Under the pieces are notes generated by a model. It saw only the letters and a list, made by a program, of their open reading frames with translations, made no database searches and was not told the DNA's origin. Shown here piece after piece: positions 44,948-54,111 of a DNA stretch of 64,000 bases. Positions within the stretch are counted from its first letter, which is position 1. Every line of letters starts with the position of its first letter. Both the position numbers and the translations under genes were made by a program. The stretch is taken from NCBI RefSeq assembly GCF_029338195.1, contig NZ_CP119779.1, positions 3,162,001 through 3,226,000 on the forward strand, given 5' to 3'. Origin of the DNA: Haloarcula litorea (lineage in GTDB: Archaea; Halobacteriota; Halobacteria; Halobacteriales; Haloarculaceae).

Positions 44948-46042
44948 TCACTCCAGCTCGCCGCGCCGGAGCGCGAACAGGCCGTCGTGGCTCCCGACGA
45001 AGACGCGGTCGCCGCGGACGACCGGCGCGACGGAGCTGTACCCGACCGGGACCGTCCACTGTTCGCTGCCGTCGGCCATCGAGACCGCGTAGGCGTTCCC
45101 GTCGTTGCTCCCGACGTAGGCCGTCGCGCCGTCCGGCCCGACCGCCGGCTGTGTCACCAGCCAGTCCTCGGCGTCGAACCGCCAGCGCCGCTCGCCGGTG
45201 TCCCGGCGGTGGGCGTGCAGCGACCCGCTCGCGGTGCCCACGAGCACGGTGTCGCCGGCGAGGACCGGGCGGCTGTCCGAGAGCGCCTGTCCGGTGTCGA
45301 CGCGCCACTGCTCGCTGCCGTCGGCGGCCGAGAGCGCGAACAGGTCGCCGCTGTCGTCGTCCGGCCGCCCGGTCGGGACGTAGACGGTGCCGTCGACGGC
45401 CGTCGGCCGTTCGACGCGACCGGGACCGACGTCTGTCGACCACCGCTCGCTGCCGTCGGCGGCCGAGAGCGCGTGGAGGGTGCCGTCCGCGCGTCCGACG
45501 TAGACGGCGTCGCTCGTCGCGCCCGCGGTCGAGACGTCGCCCTCGAGCGCGCGCCATCGTACGCTGCCGTCGGCGGCGTCGACGGCCGTCACCCCACCTT
45601 CGCTCAGGTAGACGGCGTCGTCGGTGGCCGCGATGGGGGCCAGCGAGGACGCGTCGGGTCGCCCCCAGACCTGCGTGCCCTCCAGGTGCTCGAACGCGCG
45701 GGTGCCGTCACAGCCCGCGACGACGGCCAGCGGTCGCCCGTCGGGACCGGTCGCGCCTGCCAGTCCCGCGTCGTAACAGACGGTGTCGCCGGGGTCGTCG
45801 AGCAGGACGCGCCACCGCTCGTCGCCGGTCCCCGGATCGAACGCCAGCGTGCGCCACGTCGTCAGCGCCACGAGCGCGCCGTCGACGACGGCGAGGCTAC
45901 CGATCGTCCCCTCGGGGCTCCGCCGCCACGCGACCCGCTCGTGTCGCGGCCCGCCCGTCAGCTGCGTGAGACAGCCCCCGATACTGGCCGTCCCGACCGC
46001 TCCCAGCGTCGCCAGCAGCGACCGGCGCGTGTACTCCGTCAT
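44948..46042 (-). CDS. PQQ-repeat (BamB-like) Tat lipoprotein
   Basis: A 364-residue beta-propeller lipoprotein. The N-terminus is a Tat signal (TRRSLLATLGAVGTASIGGC) with lipobox Cys at residue 24, so it is anchored outside. Seven or more PQQ-type repeats follow, each built on an ADGSERWSTD or GTLHALSAADGSEQW unit (for example WRVLLDDPGDTV, GSVRWRALEGDV, GSLHAHRRDTGERRWRF). Such proteins bind quinones or act as scaffolds; the haloarchaeal role is unknown. Start ATG 46042 is the Tat signal; upstream codons would break it. Confidence 0.88.
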   Translation of the reverse strand: MTEYTRRSLLATLGAVGTASIGGCLTQLTGGPRHERVAWRRSPEGTIGSLAVVDGALVALTTWRTLAFDPGTGDERWRVLLDDPGDTVCYDAGLAGATGPDGRPLAVVAGCDGTRAFEHLEGTQVWGRPDASSLAPIAATDDAVYLSEGGVTAVDAADGSVRWRALEGDVSTAGATSDAVYVGRADGTLHALSAADGSERWSTDVGPGRVERPTAVDGTVYVPTGRPDDDSGDLFALSAADGSEQWRVDTGQALSDSRPVLAGDTVLVGTASGSLHAHRRDTGERRWRFDAEDWLVTQPAVGPDGATAYVGSNDGNAYAVSMADGSEQWTVPVGYSSVAPVVRGDRVFVGSHDGLFALRRGELE

Positions 46043-46148
46043 AGCCGTCCGTTCTCGCCTCCCCACAAAGTGCCTTCAGGTCGCTCAAAACCCGCTGTGA
46101 GCGACGGAATCCGACAGGTACAGGTGCCCGCTCCGAGAACGGCCGCGT

Positions 46149-46340
46149 ATGGCAGACGACCACCACGACGAGGACCGTCCGGACTACGACCCCGAGAACG
46201 TCGACCTGCCCGAGCGCGAACCGCCGCTGCGGGAGACCGCGCCACAGAGCGACTTCACGACGGGACAGGTCGGTCAGGGTGCCGCCGTCGCGCTCGTCGG
46301 CCTCCTGCTGACGTTCGGCGTCGCGCTGCTCCTGGTCTGA
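46149..46340 (+). CDS. Small acidic single-TM protein
   Basis: A 63-residue protein with a very acidic His/Asp start (MADDHHDEDRPDYDPENV) and a C-terminal membrane helix (about 43-62, GAAVALVGLLLTFGVALLLV). I recall a haloarchaeal family with this look (DUF7550), from memory only. It sits between the PQQ lipoprotein (divergent) and purL (convergent). Function unknown. Confidence 0.75.
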   Translation: MADDHHDEDRPDYDPENVDLPEREPPLRETAPQSDFTTGQVGQGAAVALVGLLLTFGVALLLV

Positions 46341-46371
46341 GAACCGTCGTCTCCGCTCCGGACGACCCCCC

Positions 46372-48534
46372 TCAGGCGAGTTCGTCCTCGATGACCGAGC
46401 GGAGGTCGGCGACCGCCGCCGCGTCGTAGCGGAGCCGTTCCCCGCCGACCGTCAGGTCAAGCGTCGCCGACCCGTCGGCCGCGCCCAGTTCCGTCACGGG
46501 CGCGACGCCGTCGAAGGCCGCCCGCACCGCGTCGGGATCGGTGGTCTCGAAGACGACGCGGCCCGGTCGTTCGTCGAACAGGGCGTGCTGGTCGGCACCG
46601 TCTCCCGTCTCGACGGCCACCTCGGCACCCGCGTCCTCGTGGACCATCTCGGCCAGCGCCACCGCCAGGCCGCCGTGGCTCACGTCGTGGCTGGCCAGCA
46701 CGTGATCGGCGTCGGCCACCTCGGCGATCGTCTCGATCAGCGCCGCGGGGGCCGACGGGAGCGCGGGGAAGCGGTCGGCGCCACCGAACTGCGCGAGGTA
46801 CTCCGAGCCACCGAGTCGCGGGTCGGTCTCGCCCGCGAGCGCCGCGTCGCCGACGACGACCAGCGTGCCCTCGCCCGAGAGAGCCATCGGGGGCGCGTCG
46901 TAGCCGTCCTTGACGCCGACGAGCGCGAGCGTCGGCGTCGGCGGGATCGGGCCTGTCTGTGAGTCGTTGTACAGCGAGACGTTCCCGCCGACGACCGGCA
47001 CGTCGAGGTCGCTGCACATCTCGGCCAGCCCGTCGACGATGCCCTCGAAGCCGCCGTAGACGTCGGGCTTCTCGGGGTTGCCGCCGTTCAGGCAGTCGAC
47101 GGCGGCGTGGGGCGTCGCGCCCTTCGCTGCGACGTTGGTGGCGTTCTCCAGCGCGACGGCGCGGGCACCCTCGTAGGGCGCGGCGTCGGTCCAGTTCGGG
47201 TCCGCGCCCGCGGAGAACGCGAGCCCGGTCTCGGCCTCGCGGACGGCCAGCAGGGCGGCGTCGTCGCCCGGCAGGACGCTCGTCCGGACCTGCACCTCGT
47301 GGTCGTACTGGCGGTAGACCCACCGCTTGGAGGCGCAGTTGGGGCTGCCGACGACGGCCTCGAAGGCCTCGTCGAGAGCGACGTCGGGCAGGTCCCGCTC
47401 GGCCTCGACGGGGGACTCCGCCGGGAGGTCGTTCATCGGCGCGCCCTCGCCGAGGAACTCCGCCCCGACGTCGACGACGGTCTCGCCCTCGAAGGTGCAG
47501 ACGTAGTTGGTGCCGGCCGCGGTGAGTTCGCCGATGACAGAACACCCGAGGTCGTAGCGGTCGGCGAGCTCGGCGACGCGGTCGACGTTCTCCGGTGTCA
47601 CCTCGTACACCATCCGCTCCTGGCTCTCCGAGAGGAGGATCTCGGTCCCGTTCATCCCGGGCTCGCGCTGGTGGACGCGTTCGAGTTCGATCTCGGCTCC
47701 GAGGCCGCCCTTCGCGACGAGTTCGGAGGACGCGCCGCCCAGCCCCGCCGCGCCGAGGTCGCGGGCCGACTCGACCAGCTCCTCGTCGAGCAGCGCCTCG
47801 TTGCACTCGATGAGGAGCTTCTCCGTGTAGGGGTCCCCGACCTGGACGGCCGGGCGGTCCTCCGTCTCGGCGTCCTCGTCGAGGTCCTCGCTGGCGAAGG
47901 AGGCCCCGCCCATCCCGTCCCGCCCAGTGGAGTTGCCGACGAGGACGAGCTTGTTGCCCGGCTCCTGTGCCTCCGCGGTGAGGGTCCGCTCGGGCTCCAG
48001 CAGGCCGATACAGGAGACGTTCACGAGGGGGTTGCCCTCGTAGTCCTCGTGGAAGGCGACCGACCCGGCGACGGTCGGGACCCCGATGCAGTTGCCGTAG
48101 TGGGAGATCCCCTCGACGACGCCCTCGAAGAGGTACTGGGAGTGTTCGCGGTCGAAGTCGCCGAAGTAGAGGGAGTCGGCCAGTGCGATGGGGTACGCGC
48201 CCATCGACAGCGTGTCCCGGACGATGCCGCCGACCCCGGTGGCCGCCCCGTCGAAGGGGTCGACGTAGGAGGGGTGGTTGTGGGACTCGACGCCCATCGT
48301 GATGTACGTCTCCTCGCCGTCGCCGTGGCTCGGCAGCGAGACGACGGCGGCGTCGTCCCCCGGGCCGATGACGACCTGCTCGCCCTCGGAGTCGAACGCC
48401 GAGAGCAGCGGGCGCGAGGAGCGGTAGGCGCAGTGTTCGCTCCAGAGGTTCTCGAACAGCGCGGCCTCGGCCCGCGTCGGCTCCCGGCCGAGCTCGTCGA
48501 CCACGAGGTCGTGGTCCGCGTCGGAGAGACTCAT
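46372..48534 (-). CDS. purL: Phosphoribosylformylglycinamidine synthase subunit PurL
   Basis: The 720-residue ATP-dependent amidotransferase subunit that forms FGAM from FGAR in purine synthesis, using ammonia from PurQ. It is the short PurL type of bacteria and archaea. Landmarks: [27 protein letters not shown]-like [34 protein letters not shown] (AIR-synthase type phosphate loop), [12 protein letters not shown], and [14 protein letters not shown], then [17 protein letters not shown]. The C-terminal half holds the second AIRS-like domain. purQ and purS are not in the window. Confidence 0.96.
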   Translation of the reverse strand: MSLSDADHDLVVDELGREPTRAEAALFENLWSEHCAYRSSRPLLSAFDSEGEQVVIGPGDDAAVVSLPSHGDGEETYITMGVESHNHPSYVDPFDGAATGVGGIVRDTLSMGAYPIALADSLYFGDFDREHSQYLFEGVVEGISHYGNCIGVPTVAGSVAFHEDYEGNPLVNVSCIGLLEPERTLTAEAQEPGNKLVLVGNSTGRDGMGGASFASEDLDEDAETEDRPAVQVGDPYTEKLLIECNEALLDEELVESARDLGAAGLGGASSELVAKGGLGAEIELERVHQREPGMNGTEILLSESQERMVYEVTPENVDRVAELADRYDLGCSVIGELTAAGTNYVCTFEGETVVDVGAEFLGEGAPMNDLPAESPVEAERDLPDVALDEAFEAVVGSPNCASKRWVYRQYDHEVQVRTSVLPGDDAALLAVREAETGLAFSAGADPNWTDAAPYEGARAVALENATNVAAKGATPHAAVDCLNGGNPEKPDVYGGFEGIVDGLAEMCSDLDVPVVGGNVSLYNDSQTGPIPPTPTLALVGVKDGYDAPPMALSGEGTLVVVGDAALAGETDPRLGGSEYLAQFGGADRFPALPSAPAALIETIAEVADADHVLASHDVSHGGLAVALAEMVHEDAGAEVAVETGDGADQHALFDERPGRVVFETTDPDAVRAAFDGVAPVTELGAADGSATLDLTVGGERLRYDAAAVADLRSVIEDELA

Positions 48535-48580
48535 TACGTCCCCGTGGCTCCCGGCCGGCTAAATCGCTTACTATGAGGGC

Positions 48581-48979
48581 TCAGTCGAGGCGCTGCTCGG
48601 CCGCGGAGACCGTCGGTGCGGTCTCGCCCTCGTAGCCCGCCTGCCGGGACCGGCGCTGGAACGCGTTCTCGGTCACGCGGCTCGTCTCCGTGCCCACGAC
48701 CCGGACGACGTCGCCCAGCCCCATCTCGGCCAGCTCGCCCTGCGCGTCCTCGATGGGCGCGGCGGCCTCCGGCGAGGGCGGGGCGAACGTCGAGATGTCG
48801 TTGACGATCGCGAACCCGTCGTCGAGGCGGTCGGCCGCGTCGAGGGTCTCGCTCGCTGCGGTCTCCATCTCCCCGGCGGTGAGTCGCCCCTCGAAGGAGA
48901 GATAGAGTCTGTTCGTCGCCCGATCGGCCCGGATCTCGTAGCTCGCGCCGGCGTTCTCGCCGGTCTGGGTGATCGCCAT
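48581..48979 (-). CDS. STAS-like haloarchaeal protein
   Basis: A 132-residue protein built like a STAS/SpoIIAA-type domain: strand SYEIRADRATNRLYLSFEG, helix LTAGEMETAASETLDAADR, strand FAIVNDISTFAPPSPEAA, helix IEDAQGELAEMG, strand VVRVVGTETSRVTENAFQ. A C-terminal helix pair follows. STAS proteins regulate sigma factors or sensor complexes in bacteria; in archaea a target is not known. It stands between purL and the DUF2306-like gene, same strand, with about 47 and 72 bases between. Confidence 0.7.
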   Translation of the reverse strand: MAITQTGENAGASYEIRADRATNRLYLSFEGRLTAGEMETAASETLDAADRLDDGFAIVNDISTFAPPSPEAAAPIEDAQGELAEMGLGDVVRVVGTETSRVTENAFQRRSRQAGYEGETAPTVSAAEQRLD

Positions 48980-49051
48980 ACCGGTACGTGGGGCGCTGTC
49001 GGAAAAGGCGGGCAGGGTTACTGTGTAGGGACGGGGCGGAGCCGGACGCGC

Positions 49052-49705
49052 TCAGCCGAGGCCGAACCGCCGCTCGTACCGCCGCTGGAGGACGACCAGC
49101 AGCGGGGTTCCGAGCAGCGTGGGCCAGAGCCACCGCAGGGCCGCCGGCAGGAAGAGGAAGTTCACGGCCGAGACGGCGCTGACGGTCGCGATGTAGCCCG
49201 CCCCCATCCGGACGACGTGGTCGCCGAGCCACGCCCCCGGCTCGCGCTCCGAGCGGAACCGCCGGACGTCGCCGAGGGCGAACACCGTCCCGAGACCGCC
49301 GAACACGAGCATCACCACGGCGAAGTCCGTCCCGCGGAGGAACCACAGGCCCGCCTGGACCAGGAGCCCGGCACTCGCCAGGCCGAACAGCCCCACGGCG
49401 ACCCAGTCGGTCGTCGTCGGGTCGTCGTCGGGACGCTTGCGGGAGAGCGTCCGGGCACCCGAGAAGGCGAAGTAGAAGCTGAACACCGCGACGAGCGCGA
49501 GGAATCGCCGGAGTCCGGTCGGGTCGAGCGCGAACAGCGCCACCGCCGTCGCCGAGACGACGGCCATCGCGTAGACGAAGGTCCGCCCGGCCCGGCGGTG
49601 ACGCGGCCCGCCCTTCTCGGTGCCGAACGCGACGAGTCCGGCCAGCAGCGCGACGAAACCGGCCAGGACGTGGAGGTCGAGTAGGGGGGCTTCGAGGGGC
49701 GACAT
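49052..49705 (-). CDS. Six-helix membrane protein (DUF2306-like)
   Basis: A 217-residue membrane protein with a pattern of six or seven helices: LHVLAGFVALLAGLVAFGTEKGGPRHRRAGRTFVYAMAVV at the start (helix, a conserved basic loop of KGGPRHRRAG, helix), then SFYFAFSGARTLSRKRPDDD, and three more helices ending FLFLPAALRWLWPTLLGTPL. The K-G-x-x-H-R-x-x-G loop is typical for the DUF2306 family. Role unknown. ATG 49705 chosen; the extra upstream residues are not membrane-like. Confidence 0.75.
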   Translation of the reverse strand: MSPLEAPLLDLHVLAGFVALLAGLVAFGTEKGGPRHRRAGRTFVYAMAVVSATAVALFALDPTGLRRFLALVAVFSFYFAFSGARTLSRKRPDDDPTTTDWVAVGLFGLASAGLLVQAGLWFLRGTDFAVVMLVFGGLGTVFALGDVRRFRSEREPGAWLGDHVVRMGAGYIATVSAVSAVNFLFLPAALRWLWPTLLGTPLLVVLQRRYERRFGLG

Positions 49706-49792
49706 AGCGGGGTGGGGCGGGCGATCGGACCCACCTTCTCCGGATCGGCACAAAAAACACCGCCCCGAACACCGCCGGTCGCCGGCCTCCGG

Positions 49793-50095
49793 TCACCGCA
49801 CGTACAGCGAGTAGAGGATGATCCCCAGTCCGACGGCGGTCATACTGCTGGAGACGAAGACGCTGGTGTAGATGAGGTCGACGCCGAAGACGTTGCCGAC
49901 GACGATGTCCAAGACACCGCCGAGGACCGCACCTAACGTGACCACCCCGAACCCGTACGTGAGCCACTTGTGCTCGGGACTGCCGGTCCGGGTGTAGGCC
50001 CCGTAGGAGTAGTACGTGATGAGGCCGCCGATGACGAGGATGAGCGTCTTCGCGGCGACGATACCGATCTGTGAACTGGGGATGTGTGGACTCAT
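49793..50095 (-). CDS. Three-helix membrane protein of a regulator/membrane pair (DUF7521-like)
   Basis: A 100-residue protein with three helices (about residues 10-28, 42-64, 72-97); the first contains AAKTLILVIGGLITYYSYGAY and the last VSSSMTAVGLGIILYSLYV. I recall DUF7521 for this pattern. Its start overlaps the stop of the winged-helix gene by four bases, so the two are coupled. A frequent haloarchaeal pairing, it may sense a membrane signal and act on the regulator. Confidence 0.8.
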   Translation of the reverse strand: MSPHIPSSQIGIVAAKTLILVIGGLITYYSYGAYTRTGSPEHKWLTYGFGVVTLGAVLGGVLDIVVGNVFGVDLIYTSVFVSSSMTAVGLGIILYSLYVR

Positions 50096-50469
50096 GTCTC
50101 TTTTCGCACCTCCGACCAGAGGTTCTCCAACCGCTCGTCCGGCGACCGGGCGCGGTGTGCGATGTCGACCTCGAACTCGCGGTCCTCGTCGAGCAGGATG
50201 ACCACCTCCTCGAAGTCGATCGCGTACCGGCTCGCGTGTTGCCCGTCGGCTCGCACCTCGACGCCCTCTTGGAGCAGTGACGACTCGGTGAGCAGTTCCA
50301 GCTTCCGGTAGGTGGTCGACAGCGGGACGCCGCTCGCGTCCGATATCTCGCTTGCTGTCATCGGCTCGTCGAGCGCTCTGACGATCTCCCGGCAGTCCTC
50401 GTCGTCGAGCGCGTCGAGGACCGTCGTCAGCTCCGGAGTCTCGTCGTCGGCGAACGGGTCCCGGACCAT
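50092..50469 (-). CDS. Winged-helix transcription regulator (ArsR-like)
   Basis: A 125-residue regulator. LTTVLDALDDEDCREIVRALDEPMTASEISDASGVPLSTTYRKLELLTESSLLQEG (shown here in two parts, LTTVLDALDDEDCREIVRAL and PMTASEISDASGVPLSTTYR) is a typical winged helix, then a wing GQHASRYAIDFEEVVILLD and a C-terminal tail. It starts at ATG 50469 and leads a coupled two-gene unit with a membrane protein. The MCO gene lies divergently about 200 bases away, so this regulator could control it; that is inferred only from position. Confidence 0.85.
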   Translation of the reverse strand: MVRDPFADDETPELTTVLDALDDEDCREIVRALDEPMTASEISDASGVPLSTTYRKLELLTESSLLQEGVEVRADGQHASRYAIDFEEVVILLDEDREFEVDIAHRARSPDERLENLWSEVRKET

Positions 50470-50641
50470 CGTTACACCGTTGGCCGGGACGGAGGTTTAA
50501 GCACTCCGACTCGTCCGACGGCCGCCGTGGGGTCGAGCGGATCGATCACACGTTCGGCTTCTCCCCCGCCGGACACAAGCTGTCCCCCGATTCTCAGTCG
50601 CTGGGAACGGTTCTGCCGGCCTGAGAACACGCTCGGAGGGG

Positions 50642-50647
50642 TTTATA
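50642..50647 (+). promoter_or_regulatory. TATA box of the multicopper oxidase gene
   Basis: TTTATA in GGGTTTATACCCGG stands 27-32 bases before ATG 50674, predicting a leaderless mRNA. The element is flanked by an imperfect GGGTTTATACCC palindrome (50639-50650), which may be an operator. Confidence 0.6.
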
Positions 50648-50673
50648 CCCGGACCGTATACGTTCAGGTGTCC

Positions 50674-51822
50674 ATGACGAAGCAGATCGGTGCTCCCGGT
50701 TCCGGAATGTCGCGTCGCGAGTTCGTGAAGGCGTCCAGCGCGGGCGGCGTCGCCGCCCTCGCGGGCTGTGCCGCGCCGGGTGACCCCGAGCAGAGCGTCG
50801 ACGCCGGTACGGAGACGGCCGCCAGTCAGAGCGGTGGCCTGCCCACCACCTCCCCGCCCGAGATCGTCAACGTCGACGAGCAGGGCGGCCAGGTGACGCT
50901 GTCGTCGGTCCCCGCGCGCCACCTCGCCCACCCGACGGACACGATGGGCGGTCCCGTCGAACTCCCGCAGGTCTGGGCGTTCAAGGCCGACGACGGCGAC
51001 CCCAGCGTCCCCGGTCCGATCCTCCGGACGACCGAGGGGGAAGACATGGAGGTGACGCTCGACAACACGGACGGGATGCGCCCGCACACGGTCCACTTCC
51101 ACGCCGTCTCGAAGAACTGGGAGGACGACGGCGTCCCGACGACGACGGGCATCCGCGTCGATCCCGGGGAGAAACACACCTACGAGATCCCCGCCAACGA
51201 GCCCGGCACGCACCTCTACCACTGCCACTACCAGACCCCGCGGCACCTCGACATGGGGATGTACGGCATCTTCCGGGTCGATCCGAAGGGGTACGAGCCG
51301 GCCGACAAGGAGTACTTCATGACGCTGAAGGAGTGGGACTCCCGGCTCAACCGTCAGATGGCGGGGATGGACGCCAGCTACAGCCCCCGGAACCGCCAGC
51401 CCGACACCTTCACGGTCAACGGGAAGTCCGCGCCCCGGACCCTCCACCCCGAGGACGGCTCCCCCATCATCGTCGAGCAGGGCGACACCGTCCGCCTGCA
51501 CCTGCTCAACGGCGGCTACATGGACCACCCGATGCACATCCACAACCACCGCTTCGAGGTCCGCTCGAAGGACGGCGGCGTGATTCCGGAGGTCGCCCGC
51601 CACCGGCAGGACGTCTGCTCGATCCCGCCGGCCGGCCGCCGCACCCTGGAGTTCGAGGCCGACGCCGACCCCGGGATCTACCTGATGCACTGTCACAAGG
51701 TCAACCACGTGATGAACGGGTCCAGCTACCCCGGCGGGATGCTGACCGGCGTCGTCTACAAGGAGGCGATGGACACGGACATCTTCGGCACGCTGATGGA
51801 CTACGCGGGGTACGACGGCTGA
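50674..51822 (+). CDS. Two-domain multicopper oxidase, Tat-exported
   Basis: A 382-residue cupredoxin-type oxidase. The start contains a Tat signal (MSRREFVKASSAGG) and lipobox-like ALAGCAAPG, so it is exported and probably lipid-anchored. Copper ligands are visible in both halves: HTVHFHA (first half) and LYHCHYQTPRHLDMGMYG (type 1 and trinuclear residues), then HPMHIHNHRFEV and YLMHCHKVNHVMNG with the later M of GGML (C-terminal half). Both domains appear to have intact sites, so it may oxidise metals or phenols, or be related to Cu nitrite reductase; substrate unclear. It follows a leaderless promoter and is divergent from the winged-helix gene. Confidence 0.9.
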   Translation: MTKQIGAPGSGMSRREFVKASSAGGVAALAGCAAPGDPEQSVDAGTETAASQSGGLPTTSPPEIVNVDEQGGQVTLSSVPARHLAHPTDTMGGPVELPQVWAFKADDGDPSVPGPILRTTEGEDMEVTLDNTDGMRPHTVHFHAVSKNWEDDGVPTTTGIRVDPGEKHTYEIPANEPGTHLYHCHYQTPRHLDMGMYGIFRVDPKGYEPADKEYFMTLKEWDSRLNRQMAGMDASYSPRNRQPDTFTVNGKSAPRTLHPEDGSPIIVEQGDTVRLHLLNGGYMDHPMHIHNHRFEVRSKDGGVIPEVARHRQDVCSIPPAGRRTLEFEADADPGIYLMHCHKVNHVMNGSSYPGGMLTGVVYKEAMDTDIFGTLMDYAGYDG

Positions 51823-51895
51823 CCGAAGCGAGGCCTGCGGAACTGACGAACGGCGACCATCGGAAACCGTGAGTCACGACGGCTGACCGAAGCGA
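51812..51895. repeat. 20-base direct repeat spanning the end of the multicopper oxidase gene
   Basis: ACGACGGCTGACCGAAGCGA occurs at 51812-51831 (containing the oxidase stop codon) and again at 51876-51895, 64 bases apart. The first copy is coding (its start encodes the C-terminal YDG), so the second looks like a duplicated 3' end. Confidence 0.8.
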
Positions 51896-51918
51896 CCTCC
51901 GCCCGCTCGCCGTCGACG

Positions 51919-52170
51919 CTACTCGTGCCGGGTGACGTGATAGAGGACGCCCCAGACGAACGAGATCCCGACCATCAGCACGACGACGCCGGCGAACTGG
52001 TCGCTGTACGGAAACGACACTCCGGCGACTCGCTCGGCCGTCACTGTCGCCGCCGTCGACGCCGCCTTCAGATCGGGCGACACCGCCCAGATGTACTTCG
52101 ACAGCACCGTCCCCACCACGAGCGTCACGAACGACGCGAGCGCGTGCGACCCACCTGTCTTGGCTGGCAT
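51919..52170 (-). CDS. Two-helix small membrane protein
   Basis: An 83-residue protein opening MPAKTGGSHALASFVTLV. One hydrophobic segment includes ASFVTLVVGTVLSKYIWAV (about 12-30) and a second GVVVLMVGISFVWGVLYHVT (about 60-80); between them is a Ser/Thr-rich linker. It converges toward the multicopper oxidase gene and ends shortly after the repeated stop region. Function unknown. Confidence 0.6.
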   Translation of the reverse strand: MPAKTGGSHALASFVTLVVGTVLSKYIWAVSPDLKAASTAATVTAERVAGVSFPYSDQFAGVVVLMVGISFVWGVLYHVTRHE

Positions 52171-52326
52171 ACAGCGCGTTGACACGTCCGCCTGACTTAT
52201 CAAGGCTGTCGTCTCTCGCTCGGGCCGGAGCCGTGCCGGGCCGCCCTCGACCGCCGCGTTCAGGACGCCTGACACCTGTCGGGGCGGACCGGGGTACTTT
52301 TGCCCCGTCCGGCTGTACTGACGCTC

Positions 52327-53013
52327 GTGCTTTCGGTCGAGCTCCACGCGCACTCGTCGCTGTCCCACGACGGGCGCGATCCCGTCGAACTCCTGCTGGA
52401 GCAGGCCAGCGCGGTCGGGCTGGACGCGCTGGCGGTCACCGACCACGACGAGCTCGACGCCAGTCTCGAGGCCGCCGACCTCGCGCCAGAGTACGGTCTG
52501 ATCGGCATCCCGGGGATGGAGGTCTCCAGCGCGGCGGGCCACGTCATCGGGCTGGGCATCCAGGAGGTGGTCCCCGCGGGGCTGTCGTTCCGCGAGACGC
52601 TCGACCGGATCCGCGACCAGGGCGGGATCGCCGTCGTCCCGCACCCGTTCCAGGAGTCCCGCCACGGCGTCCTCGCGGAGATCTCGAAGGACACGCTCTC
52701 GGAGGCCGACGCCATCGAGGTGTACAACTCCCGGCTGCTGACCGGTCGGTCGAACCGGCAGGCCGAGCGGTTCGCGCGGCGGCGCAGGCTCCCGATGACC
52801 GCCGGCAGCGACGCCCACATCGCCGAGATGGTCGGCCAGGCGGTCACGGAGGTCGACGCCGACGAGCGCTCGGTCGACGGCATCCTCGACGCGGTCGCCG
52901 ACGGCCGCACCACCGTCGTCGGCAAGCGGACGCCCTGGCGCATCAGCTTCCGACAGGCCGCCGGCGGGGCCAAGCGCCGGGTCGTCAGCCGCATCGGCGA
53001 CATCTGGGACTGA
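52327..53013 (+). CDS. PHP-domain metal-dependent phosphoesterase
   Basis: A 228-residue PHP-domain protein. Metal-binding blocks are intact: VELHAHSSLSHDG (HxH and the following D-region), AVTDHDELDA (Asp-His-Asp), GMEVSSAAGHVIGLGI (Glu), VVPHPFQES (His) and TAGSDAHIAEMVG (Asp-x-His). GTG 52327 is used as the start because the first strand follows directly. Phosphoesterases of this type degrade nucleotides or nucleic acid phosphoesters. It is followed three bases after its stop by an asparagine-synthase-like gene, strongly suggesting an operon. Confidence 0.9.
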   Translation: MLSVELHAHSSLSHDGRDPVELLLEQASAVGLDALAVTDHDELDASLEAADLAPEYGLIGIPGMEVSSAAGHVIGLGIQEVVPAGLSFRETLDRIRDQGGIAVVPHPFQESRHGVLAEISKDTLSEADAIEVYNSRLLTGRSNRQAERFARRRRLPMTAGSDAHIAEMVGQAVTEVDADERSVDGILDAVADGRTTVVGKRTPWRISFRQAAGGAKRRVVSRIGDIWD

Positions 53014-53016
53014 CCG

Positions 53017-54102
53017 ATGCAGGGCGCAGCCCCCGCCACCGTCCGCGAGGCCCTCGACGCGGGCGACCCGCTCCCCGGGACGCGGGGGTTCGCCGGCGAA
53101 CTGGACGGCAGGCTGGTCAGGGACGTGCTGGGCCGCGAACCGCTGTTCGTCGACCGGGACGGCACGGCCCCGATAGCCGACGGCCGCTGGAGCCACGACC
53201 CGACCGAGCTGACCGATCCCGACCCGGTCCCGGCCGGACACGCCGTCGACGGCGAGGCGTCGGACCGTCTCTGGTCGCTGCCCGATCCGGACCCGTTCAC
53301 CGACCGCGAGCGCGCCGTCGCGCGGGTCCGAGACGCCGTCGAGACCAGCGTCGACGAGGTCGACGCCGACGGGCTGGCGGTCGCGTTCTCCGGCGGCGTC
53401 GACTCCGCGATCCTGGCCGCCCGGCTCGACGCGCCGCTGTACGTCGCGGGCTTCCCGGACAGCCACGACGTCGAGGCGGCCCGCTCGGCCGCCGACCTGC
53501 TCGGACGCGAACTCCGAGTGGTCGAGCTGACCCACGACGCCATCGAGCGGGCGGTCCCGGAGATCGTCGCCGCCACCGGCCGGACGGACGCGATGGCCGT
53601 CCAGATCGCGCTCCCGCTGTACCTGACCGCCGAGCGCGTCGCGGCCGACGGCTTCGGCCGGCTGGCACTCGGGCAGGGGGCCGACGAGCTGTTCGGCGGC
53701 TACGCGAAGGTCGCGAACGCGCCCGAGGACCCGCGCGTCGACGCCGACACCGTCCGGGGTGCGCGCCGGGAGGTGGTCGCGACGCTCCCCGACCAGCTCC
53801 CGCGAGACGTCCTGGCGCTCCGCGCTGCCGGCGTCGAGCCGGTGACGCCGCTGCTGCACGACCGGGTCGTCGCGGCCGCCCTCCGGCTCCCGGGGGAGCT
53901 GCTGGTCGAGGGCGACCGGCGGAAGGTGGCGCTCCGGGAGGCGGCCACCGACGTCCTCCCCGACGCCGTCGCCGAGCGCGACAAGAAGGCCGCGCAGTAC
54001 GGCTCGCTGGCCGCCCGCGAACTCGACCGGCTCGCCCGGCAGGCCGGCTACAAGCGCCGGATGGACGACCACGTCACGAAGTACGTCGAGTCGCTGGTCT
54101 GA
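53017..54102 (+). CDS. Asparagine-synthase-like PP-loop protein with clipped glutaminase domain
   Basis: A 361-residue protein whose C-terminal part is the ATP-pyrophosphatase domain of asparagine synthetase B: VAFSGGVDSAILAA (PP-loop, about residue 120), then a helical domain with ALGQGADELFGGYAKV, and a late RDKKAAQYGS. The N-terminal third looks like the second half of the glutaminase domain (VRDVLGREPLFVDRDG, then SHDPTELTDPDPVPAGHAV), so the catalytic Cys at the start of AsnB is missing. It probably uses ammonia or another donor, or makes a different adenylated product. The PHP gene immediately upstream hints at a nucleotide-linked role. Confidence 0.8.
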   Translation: MQGAAPATVREALDAGDPLPGTRGFAGELDGRLVRDVLGREPLFVDRDGTAPIADGRWSHDPTELTDPDPVPAGHAVDGEASDRLWSLPDPDPFTDRERAVARVRDAVETSVDEVDADGLAVAFSGGVDSAILAARLDAPLYVAGFPDSHDVEAARSAADLLGRELRVVELTHDAIERAVPEIVAATGRTDAMAVQIALPLYLTAERVAADGFGRLALGQGADELFGGYAKVANAPEDPRVDADTVRGARREVVATLPDQLPRDVLALRAAGVEPVTPLLHDRVVAAALRLPGELLVEGDRRKVALREAATDVLPDAVAERDKKAAQYGSLAARELDRLARQAGYKRRMDDHVTKYVESLV

Positions 54103-54111
54103 GCGGCCGTG

